Assembly (NCBI GenBank): GCA_039105265.1
Contig: JAPFFF010000012.1
Coordinates: forward strand, 3,348,001-3,412,000
DNA length: 64,000 nucleotides
Direction: 5' to 3'
Source of the DNA: Tritrichomonas musculus
Taxonomy: Eukaryota; Parabasalia; Tritrichomonadida; Tritrichomonadidae
Numbering within the stretch: the first letter of the stretch is position 1; every line of letters starts with the position of its first letter. A program made the position numbers and the translations under genes. Positions 31,427-41,984 of this stretch are shown one piece after another. Below the pieces are notes generated by a model. That model was not told the origin of the DNA. It saw only the letters and a program-made list of their open reading frames with translations, and did not search any database.

Positions 31427-32284
31427 ATATCAATTATATAAGTTATAATAACACAAACAAGTATCCTATGAAAATAACCTAATCCAGCCACCTGATGGAT
31501 GGATTGAATTTATAATGATTAATTATTATATATATTGGAAATTAATGATTAATTATGCATTTTGTTATTTTATAAATATTTCATATTTTGTTAAAAAGTT
31601 CATTTTAATGAATTTTTACATATTTTTTTGAAATATCTAAATAAATAAAGAATTTATTTAGATTATAATTACATTTAAATATTGTACATTTAATTTAATA
31701 AAGATATGCTAAATTCAGTTTAATTTGATTCAGGGGGCTGAGCTGCAAAAATCAATTTTAAAATCATAAACATTAATAACGATTTTTTTTCAATAAGAAA
31801 TTTTTATTAAAATATTAAGCAAATATCTTTTTATATTTATATGTATATCATAGATTATATAACTTTTAATAATATTATATATGCCATAAAAATATTTAAA
31901 ATAAATATAAACAATTAATAAACTTTATATAACTGTATATTCTAAATATTGAACAATTATAATTTCAAAGTGCTTTTCACAAAATGTTAATTTGAGAGAA
32001 ATGGAATAAATAATTTTCTTTATATATTTTGAAGTTTAATTAAAATTTAAATCAAATGTAGAAAGTTTTTTTCATTAATTTTTTTTTCATAAATTTTGAA
32101 TAAAAAAATCTTCGAGAATAAAATTGAGAATATAGTTTTAATAATTGAGAGTCGTTACATTTAAATTCATATCTTAATATGTAATTTATTATTTTATTAT
32201 ATTATAATAATTATGTGATATATATAAAATATATAACAATTATATATTAATAATATAATTTAAAAATACTTTTTTTTATAAAAT

Positions 32285-33491
32285 TTGGCCCATTTTCATT
32301 TTCTTAAAAGGAGCACGACTTTGGCGGTAATTGAAAATCGTCGTTTCGACTTCATATTGAAATATTATATAGTATATTGGTTTTTAAGCAAGTTTTATAT
32401 AGACCAAAAAAAAATCTATCGTAGGGGAAAAACATTATTCATGTTTTAAAAATCTAAGTTATCAAAAAGTTTAACTTTTCAGAACTAACGTACGAATTTT
32501 AATTCTAAACGTTTTTACATGTTTGATAGAAGTGGTGTAAATACACAGAAATAAATCGATTTATCGACAAATGAAAGAAAAATATCAAAGTATAAAAATA
32601 ATTCAAAAAGTTGACAAATTGAACGATAATTTATTTTCAGTACTCAATTTTTTTTATTTTTTTCATTTTTTATTCTGAATTTACTTATGTATTTAGTTAT
32701 TTTGGAAATGAAATTTCATTATATTAAAGATAATAGTCTATTTTATTATTAAAATATAATAATAAAATATCATAGAACCTCCAAGCATCATTAAAATACA
32801 TAAATATCATAATTAATTGATTTTTTCTGCAGATAAATAATTATATTTGCTTGGTATGATTATACATAACAATTATTTGTTATTATTTTGCCGAAAACTT
32901 TGATTTTTAATAAACATAAATATTCATGAAATTATTATCTTTTCAACTCCAAAATGAAAATACTATATTTAATATGCTTTAATAAATAAATATATATTAA
33001 AAAAATTATATTTTGTAATAAAAATTCCGTATCAACAAAACATTAATTATAATATAATAGAATTATTAACACCAATCGTGGTACAAAATAAAATATCAAT
33101 GTAAATAAACACTCAACAGAAAAGAATATTCCCCAGGATTTCAAAAATAAAAAATGTGATTTGGAAATTTATAAGTCTACTATAAATTTTATTTAAAAGA
33201 TATAATATCATTTTATCATTTAGCACTAAAATAAAATATCAAAACTATTAATTTACAAGTCCTTTGGATGATCAAAAAAAAAACATCATTAGGACTTTTA
33301 TTCATCACATTTGAAATAATTATGTAATGTATCATTATGGATTATATTATCTAATATAAATAATCAATATATTTAAAAAATATTGTTTTTTCTTGTTTTT
33401 ATAATAAGATATAAATGTTTTTTTAAGGCTTCTTAACGTACGAAAAACGGTTACCCGTGCTCCTTTTTTTCTTAATTTTTTTTTGGGCCAA
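32285..33491. mobile_element. Inverted-repeat element nested in the hAT-like element
   Basis: Left end TTGGCCCA ... GGAGCACG (32285-32317) pairs with 33456-33491 (CGTGCTCC ... TGGGCCAA); the middle of the arms is a diverged A/T run. About 1.2 kb with no ORF. No clear target duplication was found, so the family is undetermined. Confidence 0.5.
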
Positions 33492-34017
33492 TTTAAGTGG
33501 AAACTATATCATACATTAATAATTAAATAATAACAAACAAGACACATTTTTTAAATAGTATAAAAATGATTTTTATCATGTTTTTATTACTTTTTTTCTT
33601 TTAAATAATAGATTTTTCTCTTAATTCCTTAATTTCTATAGTTTACATATTTTTATATTTTTTTCAGTGGTTTATATTTTTCTACCTCAGAAAAAAAATC
33701 ATATATACCACAAGTCGGCCCCGTGGACGAAAATAATAAATAATTATATCATTTTAATGCTCATAAAAAATAATTAATATGTGCAAATTTTGGTGCGAAT
33801 CTAAATCACTTCACCCTGTCCGCACCTCTAAATAAACGAATCAATTCACGAGAAAGAAGCTTTTAAATATTTATGTGTTACTGGTCCTGTTGATTACATA
33901 CCATTTTGTTTCAAAATACGAGATTACAAATTCAAAGATTTAAGCATATTTTCTAAATTTCATTTTTATTCATGTCCAACATCAACTCCGGTATTTTTTT
34001 GAAATATTATTTCCAAT

Positions 34018-34581
34018 TTTTATTTTGAAATAATGAATAAAATTTATTTATAATATTTTTTTTTTCTATATCTAAACAAATATTTTCTTCCTTCTTCTTC
34101 TAGCGAACCAGAAGAAATAATGATTTGAGCATTTTTTTTTAACTTTTTATTTGAATGCTTTTTCCAACACCCTTTGAATAAGTTGATCGTAATATTCAAA
34201 ATAATTATTTTCCTATTTTCAAAATGATCAGAAATTTCATCAAACGTCCTTTGAAAAAAGTTGATCGTAAAAAAACTTTTAATTTGATAATTGTATGAAT
34301 CTTCATCTTTTTTAATAATATATTGTAAAATATTCTAAAAAAAAAAAAAAAAAAATGATGTGAATTTTAGATGAAAAATTATTTATCGTTATAATTTTTT
34401 AAATTAATGATATTTCGAGAAATAATATATTATATAATATTTAATTATTTCCAGAAATGAATGCAAAAATTTATATTTCGATTGATATTTACATTTTTTT
34501 AATTGGCCTTAAAATCCATTTTGACCTACCGCTTCGGATCATTTGAAGCGCTTAGGATTTTTTGAAGGCACGTTAAAAGTT
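34018..34581. other. AT-rich upstream region of the kinase gene
   Basis: Repeated CCTTTGAA-AAGTTGATCGTAA words (near 34178 and 34248) and an 18-base A run near 34337. No gene. TCATT at 34539-34543 is a possible initiator about 40 nt before the ATG. Confidence 0.45.
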
Positions 34582-37098
34582 ATGAAAACGTTATCCGATC
34601 TTGTTATTGATTTAAAAGATTTTGAAATTAATCAACCTTTAGGTAACGGATCTTATGGAATTGTTTACTTAGTAAAACAAAAGTCAAGCCAAAAATTATA
34701 TGCAGCAAAAATTTTGAAGAAAGAATTTTTAAATCATTCTGACCAGAAATTATTTTTTCGCGAACTTGAATCTTTTTCAAAAGCTAAAAATCCAGCTATT
34801 TTACCTTTAATTGGTTTTAGCCTTACAGATTTTAAAAATCTCTACCGTCCAACATTCGTCGCAGAATTCATGCCAAAAGGTTCACTTAACTCACTATTAG
34901 AAAAGAAAATCGATTTATCTTCATCTAAAAAATACATTCTTCTTCTTGGAATTGCTGAAGGCATGAGATACTTACATTCAATTAATATTGTTCATCGTGA
35001 CTTGAAGCCAGCCAATATTTTACTTGATAATCATTTTTATCCTTATATTGGCGATTTTGGCACAGCCAAACTCATCAATGAAGAAAATCAAATTGATCTT
35101 ATGGAATCATTTGCTGGGACATATCTTTACATGGCGCCAGAAATGATATTTGGCCAATCATACAACAATAAAGTTGATGTATACTCGTTTGCAATTACAG
35201 CTTACCAAATAATTACAGGGAGAAATACTATTTATAAGAATTTGGGATCTCCAAACATGTTTTTCAAGTATATGCTTGCCAAAAAGAGGCCAGATCTGGA
35301 CAGTATTGACAACGAGCACATTGTAAAATTGCTAGCCAGGTGCTGGAGTGAAAATCCGTCAGAAAGGCCGACATTCGATGATATTTTTAATGAAATTTTG
35401 TCTGACAAATTTAGAAAATCAATGAATGCAAACGAAAAAGAAGTTTCAAAGTATTTGGAAATATTTAAAGACGAGATAAAACAGATAAAGCAATCACAGG
35501 AACAGCAAGACAAACAGAAACCATCACAGGAACAGCAAAACAAACAGAAACCATCACAGGAACAGCAAGACAAACAGAAACCATCACAAAAACAGCAAGA
35601 CAAACAGAAACCATCACAAGAACAGCAAGACAAACAGAAACCATCACAGGAACAGCAAGACAAACAGAAACCATCACAAGAACAGCAAGACAAACAGAAA
35701 CCATCACAGGAACAGCAAGACAAACAGAAACCATCACAAGAACAGCAAGACAAACAGAAACCATCACAAGAACAGCAAGACAAACAGAAACCATCACAGG
35801 AACAGCAAGACAAACAGAAACCATCACAGGAACAGCAAGACAAACAGAAACCATCACAAGAACAGCAAGACAAACAGAAACCATCACAAGAACAGCAAGA
35901 CAAACAGAAACCATCACAAGAACAGCAAGACAAACAGAAACCATCACAAGAACAGCAAAATAAATCTTCTCTTGAGAATGGAAACTACTATTTTACTTTG
36001 AATTCAAATGGACGAGTTGCTTCCGTTCAGCATGACAGAAGCAACTTTGTTGGTTGTGTAAAATCATCATTTCGAGGCTCTTTTGAGTCCTTCCAGCTGA
36101 TCAACAATTCTGATGGAACTATTTCATTGAAGTCCAATTTCAATGGACTTTATGTGTGCGCAGATTCCAACAAAAGCAACCATCTGATTGCGCGGAGCAA
36201 AGAAATTTATTCATGGGAGAAATTCCGCCCAATTACATCCTCAAAATCAAGTTCATTATTTTTTCTTCAGTCTCTCTCAAACGAAAAATATGTGATTTCC
36301 GATAAATCGGCACTGAAAGCTTCGAGCGAGAGTGCAAAAGATTCATTTTCATTTTATCCAGTTGATGATGAATCAAAAGGGACGTTTAACTTGAGAACCA
36401 AAAAGATACATTTCAAAGGGAAAACATACAGATATGATGATGAATTCATTCGAACAGGAAATTCAGCACTTGAAAGTGAATTAAAGTTTTTCGACCAAGG
36501 CGAAAATTATCGTGTTTATCCGCAAGGAATTGAATATTGTAAAAATTTAGTCCTTAAACAAAAAGATGCACAAAGAACATTGATCATTTTAGGCAAGTTT
36601 AACAATGAAGAAAATTGTTATACTTTGTTTTATTTCGCTTCAAAAAATATTTGTGATTTTTGTTGTGATCAAGGTTTCAGAGTTTTTGGTAATGCTGAAT
36701 TCGACAAAGAAATTGACTTGCTGAATCAGAGAAAAAATGGATTCAATTTCCCTCAAAGTTGGAAGTATTGTTTGAGACTTCTTGAAAAACAAAAAGAAAT
36801 TGGAGGCTGCGTTAGAATTATTGTCAGAAATGAGAAGAAGCCAGCTTTTTATTTTTTCAAAGTTGATACTGAAGATGACGATGAAAAATTATTATTGAAA
36901 TGTGAAAATGAATTTTGGTATGAAAATGAAAAATTAAATGATGTTTTACTTAGGTTAGATAAAGAAAAAAATGACATTTTCCCTCAAGGATTTGATTATT
37001 GTAGGAGTCTTGTGATTGAACAAAGAGATGGGGGAGGCCGAATCCATACTTTGGTAAGTCAGACATCACCCAAAACTCATTTCTATTATACTGTTTAG
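34582..37098 (+). CDS. TKL-like protein kinase with 10-residue repeats, fascin-like module and triplicated tail
   Basis: 838 residues from the ATG at 34582 (the upstream open frame would need a TTG). The kinase domain spans about 14-275: GNGSYG loop (21-26), AAKI Lys43, HRDLKPAN (138-140), DFG (158-160), APE (185-187) and WSENPSERPTF. It is complete and probably active. A tandem 10-residue repeat KPSQEQQDKQ fills about 305-460. Next comes a beta-trefoil, fascin-like region (about 462-600) with GNYYFTLNSNG, LKSNFNGLYVCAD and WEKFRPI. The tail has three related units built on FPQG-x2-YC-x2-LV (YPQGIEYCKNLV, FPQSWKYCLRLL, FPQGFDYCRSLV). A cytoskeleton-linked or ligand-sensing kinase is a plausible inference. 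The combination of kinase, elastic Gln-rich linker and trefoil is unusual. Confidence 0.87.
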   Translation: MKTLSDLVIDLKDFEINQPLGNGSYGIVYLVKQKSSQKLYAAKILKKEFLNHSDQKLFFRELESFSKAKNPAILPLIGFSLTDFKNLYRPTFVAEFMPKGSLNSLLEKKIDLSSSKKYILLLGIAEGMRYLHSINIVHRDLKPANILLDNHFYPYIGDFGTAKLINEENQIDLMESFAGTYLYMAPEMIFGQSYNNKVDVYSFAITAYQIITGRNTIYKNLGSPNMFFKYMLAKKRPDLDSIDNEHIVKLLARCWSENPSERPTFDDIFNEILSDKFRKSMNANEKEVSKYLEIFKDEIKQIKQSQEQQDKQKPSQEQQNKQKPSQEQQDKQKPSQKQQDKQKPSQEQQDKQKPSQEQQDKQKPSQEQQDKQKPSQEQQDKQKPSQEQQDKQKPSQEQQDKQKPSQEQQDKQKPSQEQQDKQKPSQEQQDKQKPSQEQQDKQKPSQEQQDKQKPSQEQQNKSSLENGNYYFTLNSNGRVASVQHDRSNFVGCVKSSFRGSFESFQLINNSDGTISLKSNFNGLYVCADSNKSNHLIARSKEIYSWEKFRPITSSKSSSLFFLQSLSNEKYVISDKSALKASSESAKDSFSFYPVDDESKGTFNLRTKKIHFKGKTYRYDDEFIRTGNSALESELKFFDQGENYRVYPQGIEYCKNLVLKQKDAQRTLIILGKFNNEENCYTLFYFASKNICDFCCDQGFRVFGNAEFDKEIDLLNQRKNGFNFPQSWKYCLRLLEKQKEIGGCVRIIVRNEKKPAFYFFKVDTEDDDEKLLLKCENEFWYENEKLNDVLLRLDKEKNDIFPQGFDYCRSLVIEQRDGGGRIHTLVSQTSPKTHFYYTV
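35495..35965 (+). repeat. 30-bp in-frame tandem repeat, about 15 copies
   Basis: Consecutive nearly identical 30-bp units code KPSQEQQDKQ. Most differences are silent G/A at one position, with one Q-to-K and two D-to-N changes. This is a recent expansion by slippage or unequal exchange. Because 30 is divisible by 3, two antisense frames are also open across it (35232-35933 and 35465-35947); neither is a gene. Confidence 0.95.
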
Positions 37099-37735
37099 AA
37101 AGAGGTATAATTCAAACTTTTTAGTAATAAAAAAATAAATCTTTTAGAACTGTTCGAAATTTTATTCTGTTGATTTTGAAAAATTTAAGATAGCTTATTA
37201 AATAGAAAGAAGCATTTTGATATCATTTTGTTCAAATAATAAGACACCTCATAGGATTGATACAAAACGTTGCATCTATTATATATAGTAAAGAACTTCT
37301 ATGAGGATGGTCATTCTTTTTTTTTTAATTATAATTATATTCAAAAAGCATTCTTTATATTTTAATTCACCTTCTTCAATGACATTGAAGTTTTGAATGA
37401 TTTATGCAATTTAACTAGAACATTTAATAAGACGAAGGAAAGAAAACTTTTTTTTACTTTAAGTGTCATATATATTGTTGTAGCAAAGAATTGTGTTGTT
37501 CAATTGTAACAAGCAATTCAAAAATGATTCAAGTGTTGTAAATCTCCAGGTTCTGAATCTGTAAATTACAATTTCAAGAGTTGAAATTTATATTGATTAA
37601 CCTTTATTTACATCCCACAAATTACAACCCAAATTAAGAGTTAAACTCTTTTATATACACTAAAATCAAAACCAAAAGACTAGAAAGTTAAAAAAAAAAA
37701 AATCAATTTTTAGTGTGATTTAAATTTTTTTGAAA
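37099..37735. other. Convergent intergenic region
   Basis: Lies between two converging genes. It has a small hairpin CTCATAG / CTATGAG (about 37248-37305) and T- and A-runs. Nothing coding. Confidence 0.45.
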
Positions 37736-40700
37736 TCATAATCCCGGGGATTCATCTTCACTTATTGAACTTAGATCTTTTTGTTTGCGTTTCTTTTTGA
37801 TTATTATTACGGTAATAATAATAGCAATAATTATTACCACTACCACTAAGCAGACAACAACAATTATTATTATCATTTTATCATTATCCTTATCATCATT
37901 TTTACCACCAGTAGGTAGATCAGGTTTATCAGTATCAATTATAGAATCAGAGACAATTGAGTTCGTTTCAGGAATACTGAAATATATTGACTGAACTGCA
38001 AAATTATTAGATACAGAATCATCCATCAATTTAATCTCAGATTCTGATTTGAATTCAACATATCTTGATTTATTAGTTGGATAATAATAATGACGAAATA
38101 GGAAAAGAAAATTATTATCTTTAGCTTGAGCATTTTCTTGGATGGTAAAGTATTTCCCTCTATAATGAGCATCAAGATTATCAAGTAAAAGATTGTTTAC
38201 ATTAATATCGAATTTATTTGGTGAAGAAAACCAAAAACATAAATAATCTTTTAATGTGCTATTTTTTTCATTACCAATAGATTCATTAGAAAAATCGCCC
38301 ATTTTAAAATAAGAATTTGGATCAGTTGTCATGAATGCATCTTCGCATTTATGTTCATAAGGATATAGATTATATTCATATCTGAACAACAAGTATGAAA
38401 AATAAATCTTCAAAACAGAAGATGATCTTTTTGTTATTTTAACTTCTCCTTCAGAATCGCTAAAGCAAATGATTCTATCTGTTGAATTGCCATAATGTGT
38501 ACCAAATACTGTCTTGTTTGTATACATTCCTTCAACAAAAATATCATCAGTATTGTGAACAAATACTATTGAATATTTTGGACACTTGATTATAAATGCT
38601 TCTTTATTACTCATGTCAACTATACTTAATCCAGTGTGATCAGAAATTTGAAATTCATCTGATGTGATTATTTCTTCTTTTTCTTCATTAGCATTTTTAA
38701 TCAAATAGACACCTGGCTCTTTTATATTATTAAATTCTGAATAAAATACTGGTTCTCCAAATTGAATATCATTGTAATAAAATGTAGTATCATCTATGTC
38801 TGTATATGGTATAAATTTTATATCAATTTCCATAGAAGGATTTACATTCTTTATCCTCAAATATGGACAATCAATGCCAAATAATTCTTTTTCAGATACA
38901 TGACAACCATTGTATTTGAATCCATAAAAATAGAAAAGGGCATCCGTTCCTTCATTGCTGATTGTTGATTCTATTTCAGATGATCTTGCAACTGGAATCA
39001 TACATAAAATTGAAGTAGCATTCATTTGAATTGCTCCAGTTTCATTATTAGTTATGATTTTATAGGTTGGAGATAAATCATTGAAGAGAACAACTTTATC
39101 ACATTCATCAGATTGTGTTTCATGTGAAATGTAAGTTTTAGCATATTCAATTGTTACTGAATATCCAGCCTTTTTAACTAAATTATAGAGTATAAACTCA
39201 TGAACTGCATTTATAGTATCATTAAATACATACCAAGAAGTAATTCCTAAATGTGGCCCAATTTCATATTGTTCTTTTAAATTTGAATCAATCAATTCTA
39301 CTTTCCAACCATATTGCTCATGAATATAAAACAAATTACATTTTGATTTTATTTTAACAGCATCTAAATAACTGCTCATATGAAAATTATGAAAAGAGTA
39401 TCCAGTAAGAGCGGATTCATCAATAGGAAGATTTTTTTCTTGATAAATTCCATATTTTTTATGGAAAAAGTAAATTTCATCAACAAGAATAGTTTTTCCT
39501 CTAAAATTATCATTATATCCTTCTTTAAGATCACTTTTTGGAAATGTTGTAAAATTACAAATTGAATCTTTTTTTATACTTGCAATAAATGGGCCCGATA
39601 TTTTACCACCTGATTCTACTTCTATTTTTTTATTCTTTTCATTATTAATTGCATAAAAGCTAACACTTCCTTCATAGATAATTGTCGTTTCAATATCTTG
39701 AAGACTTGCCATTACATAGTAAAAGCCATTAACATCGTTTGAATAATTAGCATTTTGGTTGGCAAAGTTATCAAAGACAAATTTTTCGGTTGGGCAGGTA
39801 GAAATAACATAATGATAATCTTCAACTCTTGGAAATATCAGAGCTTTAAAATGCATTTCAGTTTCTTTTGCTGTTACTGAATCCAAAAATAAGTATGGAA
39901 AATAAGAAAGTTCTTTTTTGGTGTAATGATATCCATAAACATCATTTACTTTATATATCGCAGTATTTGATAAATATGGGAATATTAAAAAGAAACTTTG
40001 ATCATTTTCATTGTTAATTTGCATTTCTTCGGTCATTGTGAAATCAAATTCAATAATATTATTATCTTTGGGAACATATAACGTTGAATGCTTTGTTCTA
40101 TCTTTTCCTCTTTGTATTATTTGCGATCCTATGAGATTTTTCAAATCTATGATTACACGGTAATCTGTATAATAATTATCATCGGCTTCATTTTCTGTTT
40201 CTGGATGAAAATATATATTGCTCCTGCTATCCATATTTATACCATAAAATAATAATTTAGATTTTCCTGTGATTATATTTTTTTCTTTTTCTGATTTTGT
40301 TAAAGTTATTTCTTTACTTTCGTCATCTGAAGAAGTTGCATAATATAGTATTTGATCATAACGATTCGATTCTGACAAATAATTACTTTCTCTATTGGAT
40401 AAAAACCAAAATGTATGGTTAACTTGTTCATATGAAATATTTGAAAATAAATGGGTCACTCCATAATTATACTTTTCATTTGGATTTGTAGAAACAACAA
40501 GATACTTTGTTACACTTTTTATATCAATATTATTAATTTGCTTTATTGGCAATGTATGAAATATGAATTTTAATGAAGCTACTGTTGAAGTGACTTTTAT
40601 CAAGCCTTCATTTTGGAAATAAATTAACCTATCTTGAGTATTAGGATTCATCTCTCCAATTATATTGTCATCTTTTGGATCTATTGAATTATAAGCAAAA

Positions 40701-40885
40701 GCTCTATAGCCATTTTTAGAAGATATAATAAGAAATGTATCTTGTGGTACTTTTATATTTAAAGTTTCTGATAGAGCCATGTCAACTGCATAATCAAAGA
40801 ATGTTTTGACCTCAATTGTATTCTCTTTTATGAAAATTTTGCTTGTGCTCAGTATAAAAAAGATGAATAAATAGAAAAAAGACAT
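37736..40885 (-). CDS. Large type I membrane surface protein
   Basis: 1049 residues from the ATG at 40883-40885 (the longer frame would need a TTG). A signal peptide is clear at the N-terminus (MSFFYLFIFFILSTSK). A long extracellular region follows with many N-x-S/T sites and scattered Cys but no recognised domain. There is a 26-residue Ile/Val-rich membrane helix (about 1004-1029) and a 20-residue basic-then-acidic cytoplasmic tail ending SEDESPGL. The ectodomain is probably a set of diverged beta-sandwich units, judging from recurrent Y-x-F and Tyr/Phe-rich strands, but this is weak. Its role is likely surface adhesion or host contact. The minus-strand TCATT at 40893-40897 gives a 10-nt 5' UTR and supports this start. 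Confidence 0.85.
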   Translation of the reverse strand: MSFFYLFIFFILSTSKIFIKENTIEVKTFFDYAVDMALSETLNIKVPQDTFLIISSKNGYRAFAYNSIDPKDDNIIGEMNPNTQDRLIYFQNEGLIKVTSTVASLKFIFHTLPIKQINNIDIKSVTKYLVVSTNPNEKYNYGVTHLFSNISYEQVNHTFWFLSNRESNYLSESNRYDQILYYATSSDDESKEITLTKSEKEKNIITGKSKLLFYGINMDSRSNIYFHPETENEADDNYYTDYRVIIDLKNLIGSQIIQRGKDRTKHSTLYVPKDNNIIEFDFTMTEEMQINNENDQSFFLIFPYLSNTAIYKVNDVYGYHYTKKELSYFPYLFLDSVTAKETEMHFKALIFPRVEDYHYVISTCPTEKFVFDNFANQNANYSNDVNGFYYVMASLQDIETTIIYEGSVSFYAINNEKNKKIEVESGGKISGPFIASIKKDSICNFTTFPKSDLKEGYNDNFRGKTILVDEIYFFHKKYGIYQEKNLPIDESALTGYSFHNFHMSSYLDAVKIKSKCNLFYIHEQYGWKVELIDSNLKEQYEIGPHLGITSWYVFNDTINAVHEFILYNLVKKAGYSVTIEYAKTYISHETQSDECDKVVLFNDLSPTYKIITNNETGAIQMNATSILCMIPVARSSEIESTISNEGTDALFYFYGFKYNGCHVSEKELFGIDCPYLRIKNVNPSMEIDIKFIPYTDIDDTTFYYNDIQFGEPVFYSEFNNIKEPGVYLIKNANEEKEEIITSDEFQISDHTGLSIVDMSNKEAFIIKCPKYSIVFVHNTDDIFVEGMYTNKTVFGTHYGNSTDRIICFSDSEGEVKITKRSSSVLKIYFSYLLFRYEYNLYPYEHKCEDAFMTTDPNSYFKMGDFSNESIGNEKNSTLKDYLCFWFSSPNKFDINVNNLLLDNLDAHYRGKYFTIQENAQAKDNNFLFLFRHYYYPTNKSRYVEFKSESEIKLMDDSVSNNFAVQSIYFSIPETNSIVSDSIIDTDKPDLPTGGKNDDKDNDKMIIIIVVVCLVVVVIIIAIIITVIIIKKKRKQKDLSSISEDESPGL

Positions 40886-40892
40886 AATATAA

Positions 40893-40897
40893 AATGA
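40893..40897 (-). promoter_or_regulatory. Initiator-like element TCATT
   Basis: Fits TCA(+1)YW 10 nt before the surface-protein ATG. Confidence 0.5.
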
Positions 40898-40969
40898 ACT
40901 TAAAAATTCAAAATTTTGAATTGAAGAAGGGCAATTAAAGCCATTCAAAATTACTTACACATATCAAAA

Positions 40970-41030
40970 TGGTACAAATGAAATTTTTAATAGAGTGTAG
41001 GTTCGAATCCACAAAATACTTTTTTATTTT
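40970..41030 (+). ncRNA. Possible RNA polymerase III promoter (A box, B box, T-run)
   Basis: TGGTACAAATG (40970-40980) matches the A-box consensus TRGYNNARNNG, and GGTTCGAATCC (41000-41010) is a perfect B box. A T6 run (41020-41025) follows. A to B spacing is shorter than in a tRNA and no cloverleaf forms, so it may be a tRNA-derived fragment or a short Pol III transcript. Chance is possible. Confidence 0.25.
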
Positions 41031-41364
41031 GATAATCTCTCATAATGACAAATACAAATGATAATTTTAATTAGTATGGATCAACTCAAATTGCTAGTCT
41101 TTTCTGAGTAACATTCAAAAAGTGAAATTCTTTAAAAAAATCGATGAAATCTGAAAAAAAGTATGAAAATATTGTCAGATGTGAGGTTATGAATTTGTAA
41201 TATTATTATAATAATAAAAAACAAAATATTTATTTTAAAAAGTTTAAATTTTATTTATTATCTAAAAATAATGATTGTATTTGACTATCATTAGTCAATT
41301 GCAATAAGGTTTTTCAAAAGTAAAAAATATATAACCATAAGTTTATTAAATGCAAATTTCATGA

Positions 41365-41832
41365 TGAAAAATGCAATGAAGTTGATCCAGATGAAGATGT
41401 TGCATATGGTGCAGCTGTTCAAGCTACAATCATCAAAGGAGACACATCAGAAGCAGACAAAGACATTCTTCTTCTTGATTTTGCACCACTTTCACTTGGT
41501 ATAGAAACAGCTGGAGAAATCATGACCGTTTTGATTCAGATAATGGCACGATCAACAAAGAAATCAACGACACACTTGCATGGATTGATGCACATCATGA
41601 AGCAGAAGTTTCAGAATTTGAAAGCAAGCAAAAAGAACTTGAAAGTAAATTAATGCCAATCATGCAACGACCATATCAAGGTGCTGGACCAGGAGGATCA
41701 GCAGGAGGTCCAGGTCGAATGCCAGGTGGGATTGATCCAAACATGTTCAACCAAGGTGGAGCCGCAGGTGGATCACCAGGAGGACACAGTGGACCACGTG
41801 CTGAAAAAGTGACTAAATTCCGCTTTAATTGA
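41365..41832 (+). pseudogene. Cytosolic Hsp70 pseudogene with internal deletion
   Basis: The plus strand encodes the Hsp70 stretch [17 protein letters not shown] and [20 protein letters not shown], i.e. the end of the ATPase domain and the start of the substrate-binding domain. The frame then jumps to the C-terminal lid ([19 protein letters not shown]) and a Gly/Pro/Met-rich tail (GGPGRMPGGIDPNMF). About 140-150 residues of the substrate-binding domain are missing, the frame differs across the junction, most of the ATPase domain is absent, and the terminal EEVD has become EKV plus extra residues. It is a dead copy of an eukaryotic cytosolic Hsp70. A short downstream phrase, VVAVDNVLLARSHAVRSVLG (41900-41980), is open but unidentified. 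Confidence 0.85.
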
Positions 41833-41984
41833 TTTTTAACTTTATTCAACAAAAAAAAGGTAATTTAATAAAAACATGATAATATTTTATTTAAATTAAT
41901 GATTGAAGCTGTAGTTGCTGTTGATAATGTACTTTTAGCACGTTCGCATGCTGTACGAAGTGTTCTTGGTGAACGTGGTGACTG

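Larger units (their letters stand above)
31129..33829. mobile_element. hAT-like non-autonomous element with exact 8-bp target duplication
   Basis: Perfect 13-bp inverted ends AGAGGTGCGGACA (31129-31141) and TGTCCGCACCTCT (33817-33829) are flanked by the 8-bp direct repeat AAATAAAC (31121-31128 and 33830-33837). An 8-bp duplication and AGAGGTG-type ends are hallmarks of hAT transposons. The 2.7-kb interior has no transposase ORF and carries at least two further inverted-repeat elements. It interrupts an open frame, so the insertion is secondary to the host sequence. Confidence 0.8.
30797..34017 (+). pseudogene. Small HTH-type gene, frame-broken and split by a hAT-like insertion
   Basis: An ATG at 30797 opens a frame with a likely helix-turn-helix (KMSYRQIQAVWAAAH). 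It stops at 31027, while the continuation (LTEDEKILLHKKRQ) is in another frame entered around 30980, so there is one frameshift. That second frame is interrupted after 31128 by the 31129-33829 element. It resumes in the same phase at 33838 (ESIHEKEAFKYLCVTGPVDY) and ends at a TGA at 34015-34017, which confirms the insertion. The product would be about 170 residues. Its family is not recognised; the N-terminal HTH is compatible with a transposase or a DNA-binding protein. It begins 113 bp from the right end of the TA-flanked element. Confidence 0.6.

Noticed and set aside
35232-35947. Two long antisense ORFs (Cys-rich repeats, and a Val/Met-rich repeat) over the kinase repeat
   Set aside because: The 30-bp repeat keeps every frame open; the sense strand encodes a complete kinase with clean flanks.
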